A DNA stretch of 64,000 bases, taken from contig JANQKG010000061.1 in the NCBI GenBank assembly GCA_028281235.1, positions 52,071 through 116,070 on the forward strand, given 5' to 3'. How positions within the stretch are numbered: the stretch's first letter is position 1; the number at the start of each line of letters is the position of its first letter. Shown here piece after piece: positions 29,694 through 40,304 of the stretch. The DNA comes from Afifellaceae bacterium. GTDB taxonomy: Bacteria; Pseudomonadota; Alphaproteobacteria; Rhizobiales; Afifellaceae. A program made the position numbers and the translations under genes. Below the pieces are notes generated by a model. That model did no database searches and was not told the origin of the DNA. It saw only the letters and a list, made by a program, of their open reading frames with translations.

Positions 29694-31112
29694 ATGGCGA
29701 GCGAACGGCTTTCCGTGTTTCCGGCGTTCCACAAAGTCGCAGGACGCCGCGTGGTCGTCGTCGGCGACGGCACGGAGGCCGCCGCCAAGGTGCGGCTCCT
29801 TCTGGAAACCGACGCGAGCATCCGCGTTGTCACCCCAGAGCCGACGGCCGAGCTTGCCACGTTGACCGCCGACCACAAGCTTGAGCACGTACAGCGCGCC
29901 TTTCGCCGCGATGATCTGGAGGGCGCTGTGCTGGTCTTTGCAGCAAGCGGCGATGCGGAGCGCGACGGCGCTGTGGTGGCGGCAGCGCGGGCGTCCGGCG
30001 TGCCGGCGAATGCCGTCGACATTCCGGAGCTTTGCGATTTCTACACCCCGGCGATCGTCAACCGTGCGCCGGTTGCCGTTGCCATCACCACCGCCGGCGC
30101 CGGCCCGGTGCTGGCGCAAAAACTCCGCGCCCGCATCGAGGCGCTCCTGCCGCAGCGACTTGGCACGCTGGCGCGGCTCGGTGATTCCTTTCGCGCCGCC
30201 GCCGACAAGGTCTTGCCGAAGGGACAGCCGCGACGCCGCTTCTGGTCGGCCTTCTTTGAAGGCGGCGTGGCGGACGCCGCGCTCTCCGGGCAAATCGACT
30301 CTGCGCGTCGCCTCGCCTCGCAACTCCTGACCCGGTCTGACGCCGCAGATGACGGCTTTGTCTGGCTCGTCGGCGCCGGCCCGGGCGCTGAGGACCTTCT
30401 GACCCTGCGCGCTCAGCGCATCCTCCAACAGGCTGACATCATCGTGCACGATAGCCTTGTGCCGGAAGGCGTTGTCGCCATGGGCCGCCGCGATGCGGAG
30501 CGTATTCATGTCGGTAAGCGCAAGGGCCGGCATTCGGCGACGCAGGACGAGATCAACGCCATTCTCGTGCGCAAGGCACGAGCCGGCCGCCGCGTCGTGC
30601 GACTGAAGTCGGGCGATCCGCTCATCTTCGGCCGCGCCGGAGAAGAGATAGCCGCACTCCGCGAAGCCGGCATTGCCTTTGAGGTCGTGCCGGGCGTCAC
30701 CGCCGCCTTCGCCGCTGCGGCGGAGGCTGGAATTGCACTCACCCAGCGCGGCGCAGCATCAAGCCTCGTCTTCGCCACCGGCCATGACGCTTCAGGCGAC
30801 GTCCTGCCCGATTGGGCCCACCTGGCGCTCAAAGGCGCGACAATCGCCGTCTATATGGGCCGCTCGGTCGCTGCTCAGGTTGCCGCCCGCCTGATGCAAG
30901 CAGGCCTTGACCCTGCAACGCCGGTTGCCGCGATCGAGAACGCCACGCTGCCGGAGCGCCGGCATTTCGCCGGCACGCTGAGCGATCTCACCGGCTTTGG
31001 AGAGCGCGTCGATGTTGACGGGCCGACGCTTATTCTGATCGGGCGAACGGCGGCCGAAAGTGCAGCTTCGATTGCCGAACCGCTTCGCCCGGTTCGCAAA
31101 CTCGCCGCCTGA
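29694..31112 (+). CDS. cysG: Siroheme synthase (CysG: precorrin-2 dehydrogenase/ferrochelatase and uroporphyrinogen-III methyltransferase)
   Basis: Makes siroheme, the cofactor of the sulfite reductase encoded two genes downstream. The 472-residue protein has the two-part CysG layout. The N-terminal NAD-binding dehydrogenase/chelatase (VVVVGDGTEAAAKVRLLLE; residues 1-210) is followed by the C-terminal SUMT methyltransferase (from about 220: VGAGPGAEDLLTLRAQRIL, VRLKSGDPLIFGRAGEE, VPGVTAAFAAAAEAGIALTQR). The ATG at 29694 has GGGGTGA at proper spacing. It is the first gene of the sulfate assimilation cluster. Confidence 0.95.
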   Translation: MASERLSVFPAFHKVAGRRVVVVGDGTEAAAKVRLLLETDASIRVVTPEPTAELATLTADHKLEHVQRAFRRDDLEGAVLVFAASGDAERDGAVVAAARASGVPANAVDIPELCDFYTPAIVNRAPVAVAITTAGAGPVLAQKLRARIEALLPQRLGTLARLGDSFRAAADKVLPKGQPRRRFWSAFFEGGVADAALSGQIDSARRLASQLLTRSDAADDGFVWLVGAGPGAEDLLTLRAQRILQQADIIVHDSLVPEGVVAMGRRDAERIHVGKRKGRHSATQDEINAILVRKARAGRRVVRLKSGDPLIFGRAGEEIAALREAGIAFEVVPGVTAAFAAAAEAGIALTQRGAASSLVFATGHDASGDVLPDWAHLALKGATIAVYMGRSVAAQVAARLMQAGLDPATPVAAIENATLPERRHFAGTLSDLTGFGERVDVDGPTLILIGRTAAESAASIAEPLRPVRKLAA

Positions 31113-31122
31113 GCCGACCGCT

Positions 31123-31421
31123 ATGGAGATCATTACCGCCAACAGCCTTGCTGACGGCCTTGTCGTCTTCCACGGCGCCGACGGCTGGACGGTGAATGTC
31201 GACCTGGCGACCATCTTCGACGACAAAACGGCGCTCGCCGCAGCGCTTGAGCGCGCCAAGGCCGACGCCGCGCTGAACCTCATCGTCGAGCCCTACCCCA
31301 TCGCGGTGGCGCGCGACGGCGCGCGCATCGTTCCTACTCGCTTGCGCGAGCGCATCCGCGCCGCCGGCCCGACCACCGGCAACTCAAAGAAAGCAGCGCC
31401 CCAGCACGACGAGGCGGCCTA

Positions 31422-31422
<1 letters not shown>
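31123..31422 (+). CDS. DUF2849 domain protein of the sulfite reductase cluster
   Basis: A small soluble protein of 99 residues (MEIITANSLADGLVVFHGADGWTV...) that matches the DUF2849 family found between cysG and cysI in many alphaproteobacteria. Its function is unknown. The position suggests a helper of sulfite reduction or siroheme delivery, which is inference. No cysteine, signal peptide or membrane segment is visible. I chose the ATG at 31123 because an earlier in-frame start would overlap cysG and lacks the conserved beginning. It starts 10 bp after the cysG stop, and its TAA overlaps the cysI ATG (TAATG). Confidence 0.85.
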
Positions 31423-33075
<1,653 letters not shown>

Positions 33076-33089
<14 letters not shown>

Positions 33090-33840
33090 GGCGGTTGCGC
33101 CTGAGCGTGATGCGCCGCCCGATCCGACGCTCGAACAGGCACGGCAGCTCAACGCGCGGCTGGAACGCTGGCGCACGTACGACGTTCTCGACGAGATGAT
33201 CCATGGCGAGTTTGCCGGGCGTATCGCGCTTGTGTCCAGCTTCGGCGCTGAATCCGTGGTGCTTCTGCATCTCGCCGCGTCGGTCGATCCATCCGTGCCG
33301 GTGATCTTCATCGACACCGGCAAGATGTTCGGCTCCACGCTGCGCTATCGCGAGGAACTTCAGGAACGCCTCGGCCTGACCGACATTCGCGTCGCCCGGC
33401 CCGACCCGGCTCTGCTTCTGACGCGAGACCCCGATGCCAGCCTGTGGCTGCGCCAGCCCGACGAATGCTGCACCATCCGCAAGGTTGCGCCGCTCGCCCG
33501 AGCGCTTTCCGGTTTCGACGCCTGGATATCCGGTCGCAAACGCTTCCAGGGCGGCAGCCGCGCAGCCCTTCCCTTGTTTGAGGCCGACGGCGACCGCGTC
33601 AAGATCAACCCGCTGGCCGACTGGTCCAAGGACGACATCCAAAGCTACCGCCGCCTGCACGATCTGCCGGAGCATCCGCTGGTCGCTGACGGCTTTCGCT
33701 CCATTGGCTGCATGCCCTGCACCACGCGCGTGGCCGACGACGAGGACGAACGCGATGGGCGCTGGCGCGGCGCTGAAAAGACCGAGTGCGGCATCCATCT
33801 TGGCCTGGCCGAATTTGAAGGCGACGGGAGCGGCATATGA
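33076..33840 (+). CDS. cysH: Assimilatory adenylyl-sulfate reductase (CysH, APS-reductase type)
   Basis: Reduces APS to sulfite with thioredoxin as donor. The 254-residue protein has the PP-loop-like VSSFGAESVVLLHL, the CC pair at about 131-132 (CCTIRKVAPL), CMPC at about 212-215 and the catalytic ECGIHLG near Cys238. The two extra cysteine pairs mark the 4Fe-4S APS-reductase type rather than the PAPS type. The ATG at 33076 follows AAGGAGG and lies inside the end of cysI (14 bp overlap); a longer upstream frame is only cysI shadow. The stop overlaps the next gene by ATGA. Confidence 0.95.
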
Positions 33841-34367
33841 GCTTGACCGGTGGCCCGATCTGGAAGGACGACCGCTTTCACGCGGACGAGTGGACACGAC
33901 TTGCCCCGGAGGCCGAGGCGCTTCCCGCTGGAACATCAATGCTGGTACCGCTGGCAACCTTCCTGTCGGACGTAGAGCGCTTCCTCGGCCATGAGGGTCA
34001 ACTCGGCGTGGAGGTTCCCTCAGGCGACGACGTGCGCGCGCTCGCGCCCCATCTCGCAAAGTTTTCGCTGATCGCGCTTACCTTTCCCGCCTTCAGCGAC
34101 GGGCGCTCCTATTCTGCCGCACGACTCTTGCGTGAGAGGCTTGGTTATGACGGCGAGCTGCGCGCAATCGGCGACGTTTTGGCCGACCAGATCCCCCTTA
34201 TGCGCCGCTGCGGCATCACCAGCTTTGAGGTGACGCACGGGCCCACACGCGCCGCCTTGCGCGACGGCCGGCTGGCTGAGGTGCGGCGCTACTACCAGCC
34301 GATCCCCACGGCCCCCACCGAAGTGCCGGCCGGCACCCGGCCCTGGCTCAGGCGGGCGGCGGGATAA
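33837..34367 (+). CDS. DUF934 domain protein of the sulfate assimilation cluster
   Basis: A 176-residue soluble protein of the DUF934 family, which travels with cysH and cysI in proteobacteria. Its biochemical role is not established. Recognisable parts are GPIWKDDRFHADEW at the start and FPAFSDGRSYSAARLLRERLGYDGELRAIGDVLADQIPLMRRCGI in the middle. It contains a single cysteine and no membrane segment. The start overlaps the cysH stop by 4 bp, so it is the last gene of the operon; a perfect dyad and vapB follow. Confidence 0.88.
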   Translation: MSLTGGPIWKDDRFHADEWTRLAPEAEALPAGTSMLVPLATFLSDVERFLGHEGQLGVEVPSGDDVRALAPHLAKFSLIALTFPAFSDGRSYSAARLLRERLGYDGELRAIGDVLADQIPLMRRCGITSFEVTHGPTRAALRDGRLAEVRRYYQPIPTAPTEVPAGTRPWLRRAAG

Positions 34368-34390
34368 GGCGCTTTGCGATCCAGCCGCCA

Positions 34391-34421
34391 GGATGATATC
34401 TATCATTGATAGATATCATCC
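34391..34421. promoter_or_regulatory. Perfect 31 bp palindrome, candidate VapBC operator
   Basis: GGATGATATCTATCA (34391-34405) and TGATAGATATCATCC (34407-34421) are exact reverse complements around a single T. The dyad is AT-rich against a GC-rich background and ends 11 bp before the vapB ATG. VapB-type antitoxins bind such dyads to autorepress their operon, so this is a strong operator candidate and probably overlaps the promoter. Confidence 0.85.
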
Positions 34422-34432
34422 GAGGTTCCGCG

Positions 34433-34690
34433 ATGGACACGGCAAAACTCTTCTGGACCGGACGCTCGCAAGCGGTTCGCCTGCCCAAGGAATTCCGCTT
34501 CGAAGGCAAGGAGGTCCACATTCGCCGCCAGGGCGACGCGGTGATCCTGGAGCCAGTGGCTAAGGACCATTCGAAGGATTGGGCCTGGCTGGACGAGCTT
34601 GTTGATCGTGTTGACGGCACATTCCTGGAGGAAGGAATCGAGGAGCCGCTTCCGCAAGAGCGGCCCGAGCTTGACGATCTGTTCAAGTGA
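34433..34690 (+). CDS. vapB: VapB-type antitoxin (AbrB/MazE fold)
   Basis: An 85-residue antitoxin of a type II toxin-antitoxin pair. The N-terminal swapped-hairpin AbrB domain reads [36 protein letters not shown]. The acidic C-terminus ([10 protein letters not shown]...[10 protein letters not shown]) is the expected toxin-neutralising tail. I placed the start at 34433, after the palindrome; an earlier in-frame ATG at 34406 lies in the middle of that palindrome and is unlikely. The stop overlaps the vapC GTG (GTGA). Confidence 0.92.
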   Translation: MDTAKLFWTGRSQAVRLPKEFRFEGKEVHIRRQGDAVILEPVAKDHSKDWAWLDELVDRVDGTFLEEGIEEPLPQERPELDDLFK

Positions 34691-35088
34691 TACGCTTCCT
34701 GCTCGACACGAATGTCGTCATTGCCTTTCTGAACGCTCGTGCATCTCCGCTTGCGGAACGCATTCGCTCCCACCCCTCCGATGCGCTCGCAATCCCGTCG
34801 ATCGTCGCCCACGAGCTCTATTTCGGATCGTTCGCCAGTGCGCGCCGCGCGTTCAACGTCGGCACCGTCGAGGCGCTGAGACTTCAGGTCCTGCCGTTCG
34901 ATGCCGAGGACGCCCGGCGCTCCGGAGAGTTACGGGCCGCTTTGCGGTCGGCTGGGACACCGATCGGCTCTTACGATGTTCTGATCGCCGGGCAGGCTTT
35001 GGCGCGCAATCTCGTCCTGGTGACGGGCAACGTCGGCGAGTTCCGCCGCGTGCCGGATTTGCGGGTCGAGGACTGGCTCAACGATTAG
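34687..35088 (+). CDS. vapC: VapC-type PIN-domain toxin (ribonuclease)
   Basis: A 133-residue PIN-domain RNase, the toxin partner of the upstream vapB. It begins [18 protein letters not shown], with the first acidic metal ligand in LLDTNV. The conserved Glu lies in [12 protein letters not shown], and the C-terminal acidic residues are in [37 protein letters not shown]. It starts at GTG 34687, overlapping the vapB stop by 4 bp, the usual coupling that keeps antitoxin in excess. It ends 15 bp from the convergent homospermidine synthase stop. Confidence 0.93.
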   Translation: MIRFLLDTNVVIAFLNARASPLAERIRSHPSDALAIPSIVAHELYFGSFASARRAFNVGTVEALRLQVLPFDAEDARRSGELRAALRSAGTPIGSYDVLIAGQALARNLVLVTGNVGEFRRVPDLRVEDWLND

Positions 35089-35103
35089 CCCGCGCCCGCG
35101 CTC

Positions 35104-36540
35104 CTAACGCACCAGCACGTTCTTGAACTGCCACGGGTCGCTCTCGTCGAGGTCTTCGGGAAAAAGCCCAGGCCGATCCGTGAGCGGCGTCCAATCGGTG
35201 TAGTAACCCTTGACCGGCCCGAGATAGGGAAGCTGAACCTCCAGGCAGCGGCGGTAGTCCATCTCGTCCGGCTCGACGATCCCGGCCTCCGGATTCTCCA
35301 GCGCCCACACCATGCCGGCAATGACGGCGGAGGTCACCTGTAGACCAGTGGCGTTTTGATAGGGCGCCAGCGCGCGCGTCTCCTCAATGGAGAGCTGCGA
35401 GCCGAACCAATAGGCGTTCTTGGCGTGGCCGTAGAGGAGAACGCCCAATTCGTCGACGCCATCAACGATCTCGTTCTCGTCGAGAATGTGATGCTCGCTC
35501 TGCGCCACACCGGCACGGCCGAAGAGCTCGTTCAGCGACAGCACCGCGTCGTTGCACGGATGGTAGGCGTAATGGACGGTGGGGCGATATTCCGGCTCAA
35601 GACCCGCGCCGATCGTGAAGAAGTTGGCGATGGAGATCGACTCATCGTGCGTGACGAGAAAACCGTATTGCGGCCCCGGCGTGGGACACCAGGTCCGCAC
35701 CCGCGTGTTGCCGCCGGGCTGAAGCATATAGCGCGCCGCCTGACAGCCGAACGACAGCGTACGCATGTTGTCGGGCATCCACTTTTCGTGCGTGCCCCAG
35801 CCGAGCTCCGCCGGCTGCATGCCCTCCGACAAAAAGCCCTCAACTGACCAGGTGTTCCAGAAGACGCCCATCGGCTTGGGATCGCGGGCGCGCTGCGTGT
35901 CGCGCTCTGCGATGTGGATGCCCTTGACGCCGGCATCGCGCATAAGGCGCGCCCAGCCGAGGCGGTCCTCCGGGCCTGGCTCGGTGTAGTCCATGCCGAG
36001 ATCGTCGGCGAGATTGACGAGCGCCTGCTTGACGAACCACGACACCATGCCGGGATTGGCGCCGCAGCAGGAGATCGCCGTCGTACCGCCAGGGCTCCGC
36101 TTGACCTCGTCCTGCACGGTCTCCCGCAAATAGGAATTGGTCCGCTTCGCCGGGTCGGTGCTCTTGTCGAAGTAGAAGCCGGGCCAGGGCTCCACCACCG
36201 TGTCGATATAGAGCGCACCGATCTCGCGACAGAGCCGCGTGATGTCGAGCGACGACGTATCGACGGAGAGGTTCACGCAAAAGCCCTGCCCGCTACCCTC
36301 CGTCAGAAGCGGCACCAGGACGTCGCGAAGATTCTCAGGCGTCAGCCCCAGATGCAGGAAGCGGATGCCGTGCTCGTCGAGGATCCGACGATCATCGTCA
36401 TCCGGCGCAAGGACCACCATGCGGCTCTTGTCGAAAGCGAAATGGCGCAGGATGAGCGGCAGCGTTCCCCGCCCGATCGAGCCGAAACCGATCATCACGA
36501 TCGGCCCGTCGATCTTGGCATGGATGGGCCAGTCAGCCAT
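35104..36540 (-). CDS. hss: Homospermidine synthase
   Basis: NAD-dependent enzyme that makes sym-homospermidine from putrescine or putrescine plus spermidine, a common polyamine route in alphaproteobacteria. The 478-residue protein begins MADWPIHAKIDGPIVMIGFGSIGRGTLPLILRHF with a Rossmann GFGSIGRG motif. It contains ISCCGANPGMVSWFVKQAL and the C-terminal GLQVTSAVIAGMVWALENP, all typical of bacterial HSS. The ATG at 36540 follows GGGAGGAGGA; a start 14 codons upstream would place this ribosome site inside the gene. It is a single-gene unit convergent with vapBC. Confidence 0.95.
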   Translation of the reverse strand: MADWPIHAKIDGPIVMIGFGSIGRGTLPLILRHFAFDKSRMVVLAPDDDDRRILDEHGIRFLHLGLTPENLRDVLVPLLTEGSGQGFCVNLSVDTSSLDITRLCREIGALYIDTVVEPWPGFYFDKSTDPAKRTNSYLRETVQDEVKRSPGGTTAISCCGANPGMVSWFVKQALVNLADDLGMDYTEPGPEDRLGWARLMRDAGVKGIHIAERDTQRARDPKPMGVFWNTWSVEGFLSEGMQPAELGWGTHEKWMPDNMRTLSFGCQAARYMLQPGGNTRVRTWCPTPGPQYGFLVTHDESISIANFFTIGAGLEPEYRPTVHYAYHPCNDAVLSLNELFGRAGVAQSEHHILDENEIVDGVDELGVLLYGHAKNAYWFGSQLSIEETRALAPYQNATGLQVTSAVIAGMVWALENPEAGIVEPDEMDYRRCLEVQLPYLGPVKGYYTDWTPLTDRPGLFPEDLDESDPWQFKNVLVR

Positions 36541-36712
36541 GAAGTCCTCCTCCCGCTCCTCTCGCCGCGCCTCCAGGCGCAAAGGCCGGCAAAAACCCGG
36601 AGCCAGGCGCTGTTGTCAACTGTCCGTGCGGGCGGCGACACCTTTGTTGCGCTGCAACAGGGATGCGGCTAGCTAAACGCCGAAGCCCTGAACCGAATGC
36701 AGGAGCCGCGTC

Positions 36713-38185
36713 ATGACGCCGCCTGCCAAATCCGCATCGCCGTTCGACTACGTCGTGTTCGGCGGCACCGGCGACCTCGCGCGCCGCAAGCTCTTGCCGG
36801 CGCTCTATCATCGCTGCTGCGACGGCCAGATCGCGGAGGGCAGCCGCATCATCGGCGTGTCGCGGCGGAAATTGTCGAGCGAAGCCTACCGCACCATGAC
36901 CCGCGAGGCGCTCCGCGACTTCATCCCCGTCGCGGAATACGATCAGGATGCCGCAGACCGCTTCGTGAAGATGCTGTCCTACGTCGCCGTCGACGTCTCC
37001 GGCGATTCCGGCTGGGACAAGCTGAAGAAGATGCTGCCGTCCGATGATGGCCGCACGCGCGCGTTCTATCTGGCCGTCGGGCCCGGCCTCTTCGGCGAGA
37101 TCTGCGGCCGCCTGGGCCGGCATGGTCTGGCGACGCCGGCCACGCGGGTGGTGATCGAGAAGCCACTCGGCCGTGATCTGAAATCCGCCAATGAGGTGAA
37201 CGCGACAGTCGGCGCGGTGTTCAGCGAGGATCAGGTCTTTCGCATCGACCATTATCTCGGCAAGGAGACCGTTCAGAATCTCATGGTTCTCCGCTTCGGC
37301 AACGTGCTCTACGAACCGCTGTGGAACTCCAGCCGCATCGACCATGTCCAGATCACGGTGGCGGAGACACTCGGCGCGGAGTCGCGCGGCAGCTATTACG
37401 ATTCCTCCGGCGCGCTGCGCGACATGGTGCAAAACCACATGCTGCAGCTACTTTGTCTGGTGGCGATGGAGCCGCCCGACAGCTACGACGCCAATGCCAT
37501 TCGCGACGAGAAGCTGAAAGTCCTCAATGCATTGCGGCCGATCGGCGAGGATGACGTGGAGACGCTGACGGTGCGCGGGCAATACCGCGCGGGAGCGGCG
37601 AATGGCGGCGCGGTCTCCGGCTATCTGGAAGATACCAGTCTGGAGCAAAGCAACACGGAGACCTTCGTCGCGGTGAAAGCCGAGATCGCCAATTGGCGCT
37701 GGGCCGGCGTGCCCTTCTATCTGCGCACGGGCAAACGGCTCCCGGCGCGCTTCTCCGAGATCGTCATCGCCTTCAAGCAGATTCCCCATTCCATCTTTCC
37801 CAAGAACGCCGGCGCCATTCACGGCAACCGCTTGGTCATCCGCGTGCAGCCCGATGAAGGCGTCAAGCAATGGATCATGATCAAGGACCCGGGTTCCGGC
37901 AGCATGCGCCTGCGCCACGTGCCGCTCGACATGAGTTTTGCGGAGGAGTTTCAGGTCCGTCATCCCGACGCCTACGAGCGGCTCCTGCTCGACGTCATCC
38001 GCGGCGACCAGACCTTGTTCATGCGCCGCGACGAGGTGGAGGCGGCATGGCGCTGGATCGACCCGATCCGGGACGCCTGGGAAACGTCCGGCATGGCGCC
38101 AAAGCCCTATATATCCGGGAGCTGGGGGCCGTCGGCAGCGATTGCGCTGATTGAGCGCGACGGTCGCGCCTGGCACGGCGAGTAG
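36713..38185 (+). CDS. zwf: Glucose-6-phosphate 1-dehydrogenase (Zwf)
   Basis: Oxidises glucose 6-phosphate to 6-phosphogluconolactone with NAD(P), feeding the Entner-Doudoroff and pentose phosphate routes. The 490-residue protein has the Rossmann motif [18 protein letters not shown], the active-site peptide [14 protein letters not shown] (around residue 180), [13 protein letters not shown], and C-terminal [31 protein letters not shown]. The ATG at 36713 follows CAGGAG. No edd or pgl gene follows, so the rest of the pathway is only partly in this window (eda at 40305). Confidence 0.96.
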   Translation: MTPPAKSASPFDYVVFGGTGDLARRKLLPALYHRCCDGQIAEGSRIIGVSRRKLSSEAYRTMTREALRDFIPVAEYDQDAADRFVKMLSYVAVDVSGDSGWDKLKKMLPSDDGRTRAFYLAVGPGLFGEICGRLGRHGLATPATRVVIEKPLGRDLKSANEVNATVGAVFSEDQVFRIDHYLGKETVQNLMVLRFGNVLYEPLWNSSRIDHVQITVAETLGAESRGSYYDSSGALRDMVQNHMLQLLCLVAMEPPDSYDANAIRDEKLKVLNALRPIGEDDVETLTVRGQYRAGAANGGAVSGYLEDTSLEQSNTETFVAVKAEIANWRWAGVPFYLRTGKRLPARFSEIVIAFKQIPHSIFPKNAGAIHGNRLVIRVQPDEGVKQWIMIKDPGSGSMRLRHVPLDMSFAEEFQVRHPDAYERLLLDVIRGDQTLFMRRDEVEAAWRWIDPIRDAWETSGMAPKPYISGSWGPSAAIALIERDGRAWHGE

Positions 38186-38361
38186 CAGCGCCTCGGCGCG
38201 GACGGGCCTCGCCGCCAGTGGCCCTGACAAGGATTCGCTTTGTTCACCCAAAAGGTGTTATAAGCCGCACTTTCCACGAGATTGCCGCCGAGGCCCGGCT
38301 TCAATCCCGATGTCCGGAAGCGGACACATCGTGGCTTTTCGAACGTGACGAGAGGAATGCT

Positions 38362-38610
38362 TTGCAGGTTTTTGTTCGAGACAACAATGTCGACCAGGCC
38401 ATTCGCGCCCTGAAGAAGAAGATGCAGCGCGAGGGCATCTTCCGGGAAATGAAGCGGCGCAAAGCCTACGAGAAACCCTCGGAAAAGCGCGCCCGCGAGA
38501 AGGCGGAGGGCATCCGCCGGTCCCGCAAGGCCGCGCGCAAGCAGGCGCAGCGCGAGGGCCTCTTGCCCGGTCCCAAGCGCCGCAAGCCGGCCGGAGCTGG
38601 CGGGCGCTAG
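38362..38610 (+). CDS. rpsU: 30S ribosomal protein S21 (RpsU), TTG start
   Basis: Small-subunit ribosomal protein that takes part in mRNA binding during initiation. The sequence after the start, [19 protein letters not shown] followed by [27 protein letters not shown], is a textbook S21. The family usually begins MQVLVRDNNVD, and here the corresponding codon is TTG at 38362, preceded by GAGAGGA. No ATG in this frame fits, so a TTG start is the best reading. At 82 residues it is longer than E. coli S21 (71) because of a basic C-terminal tail. A hairpin terminator follows at 38666. Confidence 0.93.
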   Translation: MQVFVRDNNVDQAIRALKKKMQREGIFREMKRRKAYEKPSEKRAREKAEGIRRSRKAARKQAQREGLLPGPKRRKPAGAGGR

Positions 38611-38665
38611 CCAACAGCTCCGTCGGGCGACCGGCCGCCCCGTTCCGATCGCTGATATCTGTTCC

Positions 38666-38689
38666 GGCCCGCGCGTCGCCGCGGGCTTT
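38666..38689 (+). terminator. Rho-independent terminator candidate after rpsU
   Basis: The stem GCCCGCG (38667-38673) pairs with CGCGGGC (38680-38686) around the six-base loop CGTCGC, followed by TTTC. The stem is strong but the T tract is short. It lies 56 bp after the rpsU stop and before the pfp promoter region. Confidence 0.65.
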
Positions 38690-38802
38690 CCGATTCGCCT
38701 GACGCACCGCGTGCGCTCCGTCAGGGCTCAGTTTGATCTCAGACCGCCGCGCCATTATTGGAACCGGGATCTTCAATCGCGGTGATCTGACCTGGAGCGC
38801 CC

Positions 38803-40029
38803 ATGCCCAAGCACAAAGTTGCCATGCTGACCGCCGGCGGGCTTGCGCCGTGCCTCTCTTCCGCTATCGGCGAGTTGATCGCCCGCTATAGCGAGCTAGC
38901 GCCTGACGCGGAGATGATCGGCTACCGCAGCGGCTATGCCGGGCTGTTGAAAGGCGATTCCGTCGCCGTGACGCCGCAGGTCCGCGCCCGCGCCGATGTG
39001 CTGCACGACCACGGCGGCTCTCCGATCGGCAACAGCCGCGTCAAGCTCACCAACGTCAAGGACGCGGTCAAACGCGGCCTGGTGAAGGAGGGCCAGAACC
39101 CGCTTGAAGTCGCGGCCGACCAATTGGAGCGCGACGGCGTCACTATCCTGCACACGATCGGCGGCGACGACACATCCACAACGGCCGCTGACCTCGCCAA
39201 ATTCTTGGGCGACCACGGCTACGCCCTCACTGTGGTCGGCATGCCCAAGACAGTCGACAACGACATCGTGCCGATCCGCCAGTCGCTGGGCGCGATGACG
39301 GCGGCTGAGCAAGGCGCGATCTTCTTTGAGAACGTCGCCAATGAAGGCACCGCCAGTCCGCGCACGCTTCTGGTCCACGAGGTGATGGGACGCAATTGCG
39401 GCTGGCTGACCGCCGCCACCGCGCGCGCCTATCGCGAGCGGCTTGAGGCGTTGTCGTTTCTGCCTGAGTTCAATCTGAAGCGCGTCCGCAAGGAGGTCGA
39501 TGCCGTCTATGTGCCGGAGCTCAGCGTCGACATCGAGGCGGAGGGCGCGCGGCTACGCCAGCTCATGGATGAGCGCGACTGCGTCAGTGTATTCGTCAGC
39601 GAAGGCGCCAACGCCGCCGGCATCGTTGAGGAGATGCTGGCGCGCGGCGAGGAGGTGTCGCGCGACGCCTTCGGCCATGTGGCGCTGGACAAGGTCAATG
39701 TCGGCGAGTGGTTCTCCAAGCGCCTCGCCAAGCTTCTCGGCGCGGAGCGTGTGCTGGTCCAGAAGTCCGGCTATTTCGCCCGCTCCGCCAAGGCCAATGC
39801 GGCCGACCGCAAGCTGATCCGCGAGATGGCGCATGTCGCCGTCGATTGCGGGCTCGCCGGCGAGCCTGGCCTGATCGGTCACGACATGGAACGCGGCGAC
39901 GAGCTGCGGGCGATCGAGCTGCCGCGCGTCAAGGGCGGCAAGCCGTTCGACGCCTCCCAGCCGTGGTTTGCCGAGATGCTGGCCGACATGGGGCAGGCCA
40001 TGGGCGAACCGCTCAAAGCCGAGCATTAG
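38803..40029 (+). CDS. pfp: Pyrophosphate-dependent 6-phosphofructokinase (PPi-PFK)
   Basis: Reversibly phosphorylates fructose 6-phosphate with pyrophosphate instead of ATP. The 408-residue protein carries TIGGDDTSTTAADLAKFL and GMPKTVDNDIVPIRQSLGAMTAAEQ. An Asp after GGD, and Lys in PKTVDND where ATP enzymes have Gly (PGTIDND), are the known determinants of PPi use. VMGRNCGWLTAATA is the fructose-phosphate binding region. The gene ends exactly where a dispersed palindromic repeat begins: the last base of its TAG is the first base of the repeat. Confidence 0.93.
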   Translation: MPKHKVAMLTAGGLAPCLSSAIGELIARYSELAPDAEMIGYRSGYAGLLKGDSVAVTPQVRARADVLHDHGGSPIGNSRVKLTNVKDAVKRGLVKEGQNPLEVAADQLERDGVTILHTIGGDDTSTTAADLAKFLGDHGYALTVVGMPKTVDNDIVPIRQSLGAMTAAEQGAIFFENVANEGTASPRTLLVHEVMGRNCGWLTAATARAYRERLEALSFLPEFNLKRVRKEVDAVYVPELSVDIEAEGARLRQLMDERDCVSVFVSEGANAAGIVEEMLARGEEVSRDAFGHVALDKVNVGEWFSKRLAKLLGAERVLVQKSGYFARSAKANAADRKLIREMAHVAVDCGLAGEPGLIGHDMERGDELRAIELPRVKGGKPFDASQPWFAEMLADMGQAMGEPLKAEH

Positions 40030-40078
40030 AGCATGATCCCGAAAAGTGGGAACCGGTTTTTCGGGTAAGATCATGCTC
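40029..40078. repeat. Hyphomicrobiales palindromic repeat, copy 1
   Basis: Arms GAGCATGATC (40029-40038) and GATCATGCTC (40069-40078) pair perfectly, and the core is CCGAAAAGTGGGAACCGG followed by TTTTTCGGGTAA. It matches copies at 42571 and, in part, 43438. Elements of this sequence are abundant between genes in Hyphomicrobiales. Here it overlaps the pfp stop codon and may protect the mRNA 3' end or terminate transcription. Confidence 0.85.
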
Positions 40079-40089
40079 AAACAAACAGA

Positions 40090-40131
40090 TAGAGCCTCCA
40101 TTCTGATTCAATCAGAATGGATAAGGCTCTA
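40090..40131. repeat. Second palindrome type, copy 1
   Basis: TAGAGCCT (40090-40097) pairs with AGGCTCTA (40124-40131). Between them CCATTCTGATT (40098-40108) and AATCAGAATGG (40110-40120) form a perfect 11 bp dyad around one C. The same design recurs at 42673-42711, again just after a copy of the GAGCATGATC repeat, so the two palindromes form a composite. Confidence 0.8.
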
Positions 40132-40304
40132 GGCCAGCGGAACGTCACCCTCCGCGCCACGCCTGCGAGCATCGAACGAACGGCCTTGGGGCTGCATCGC
40201 GCGGCCAATTGCGATAATCGAAAATGGAGGCGGGGGGAAACGCGACCCCCTGCACGCGATTGTTCGCGCCCAGGAGCTGGCCGCATGGTCCTTAGAGTCA
40301 CCAC

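Noticed and set aside
34368..35088. Possible genomic island or phage remnant around vapBC
   Set aside because: No integrase, att repeat or tRNA target lies nearby. Only the two-gene module is foreign-looking.
40079..40304. Possible small RNA or tRNA gene between the repeats and eda
   Set aside because: No cloverleaf or T-loop consensus was seen; the palindromes explain the structure in the first half.
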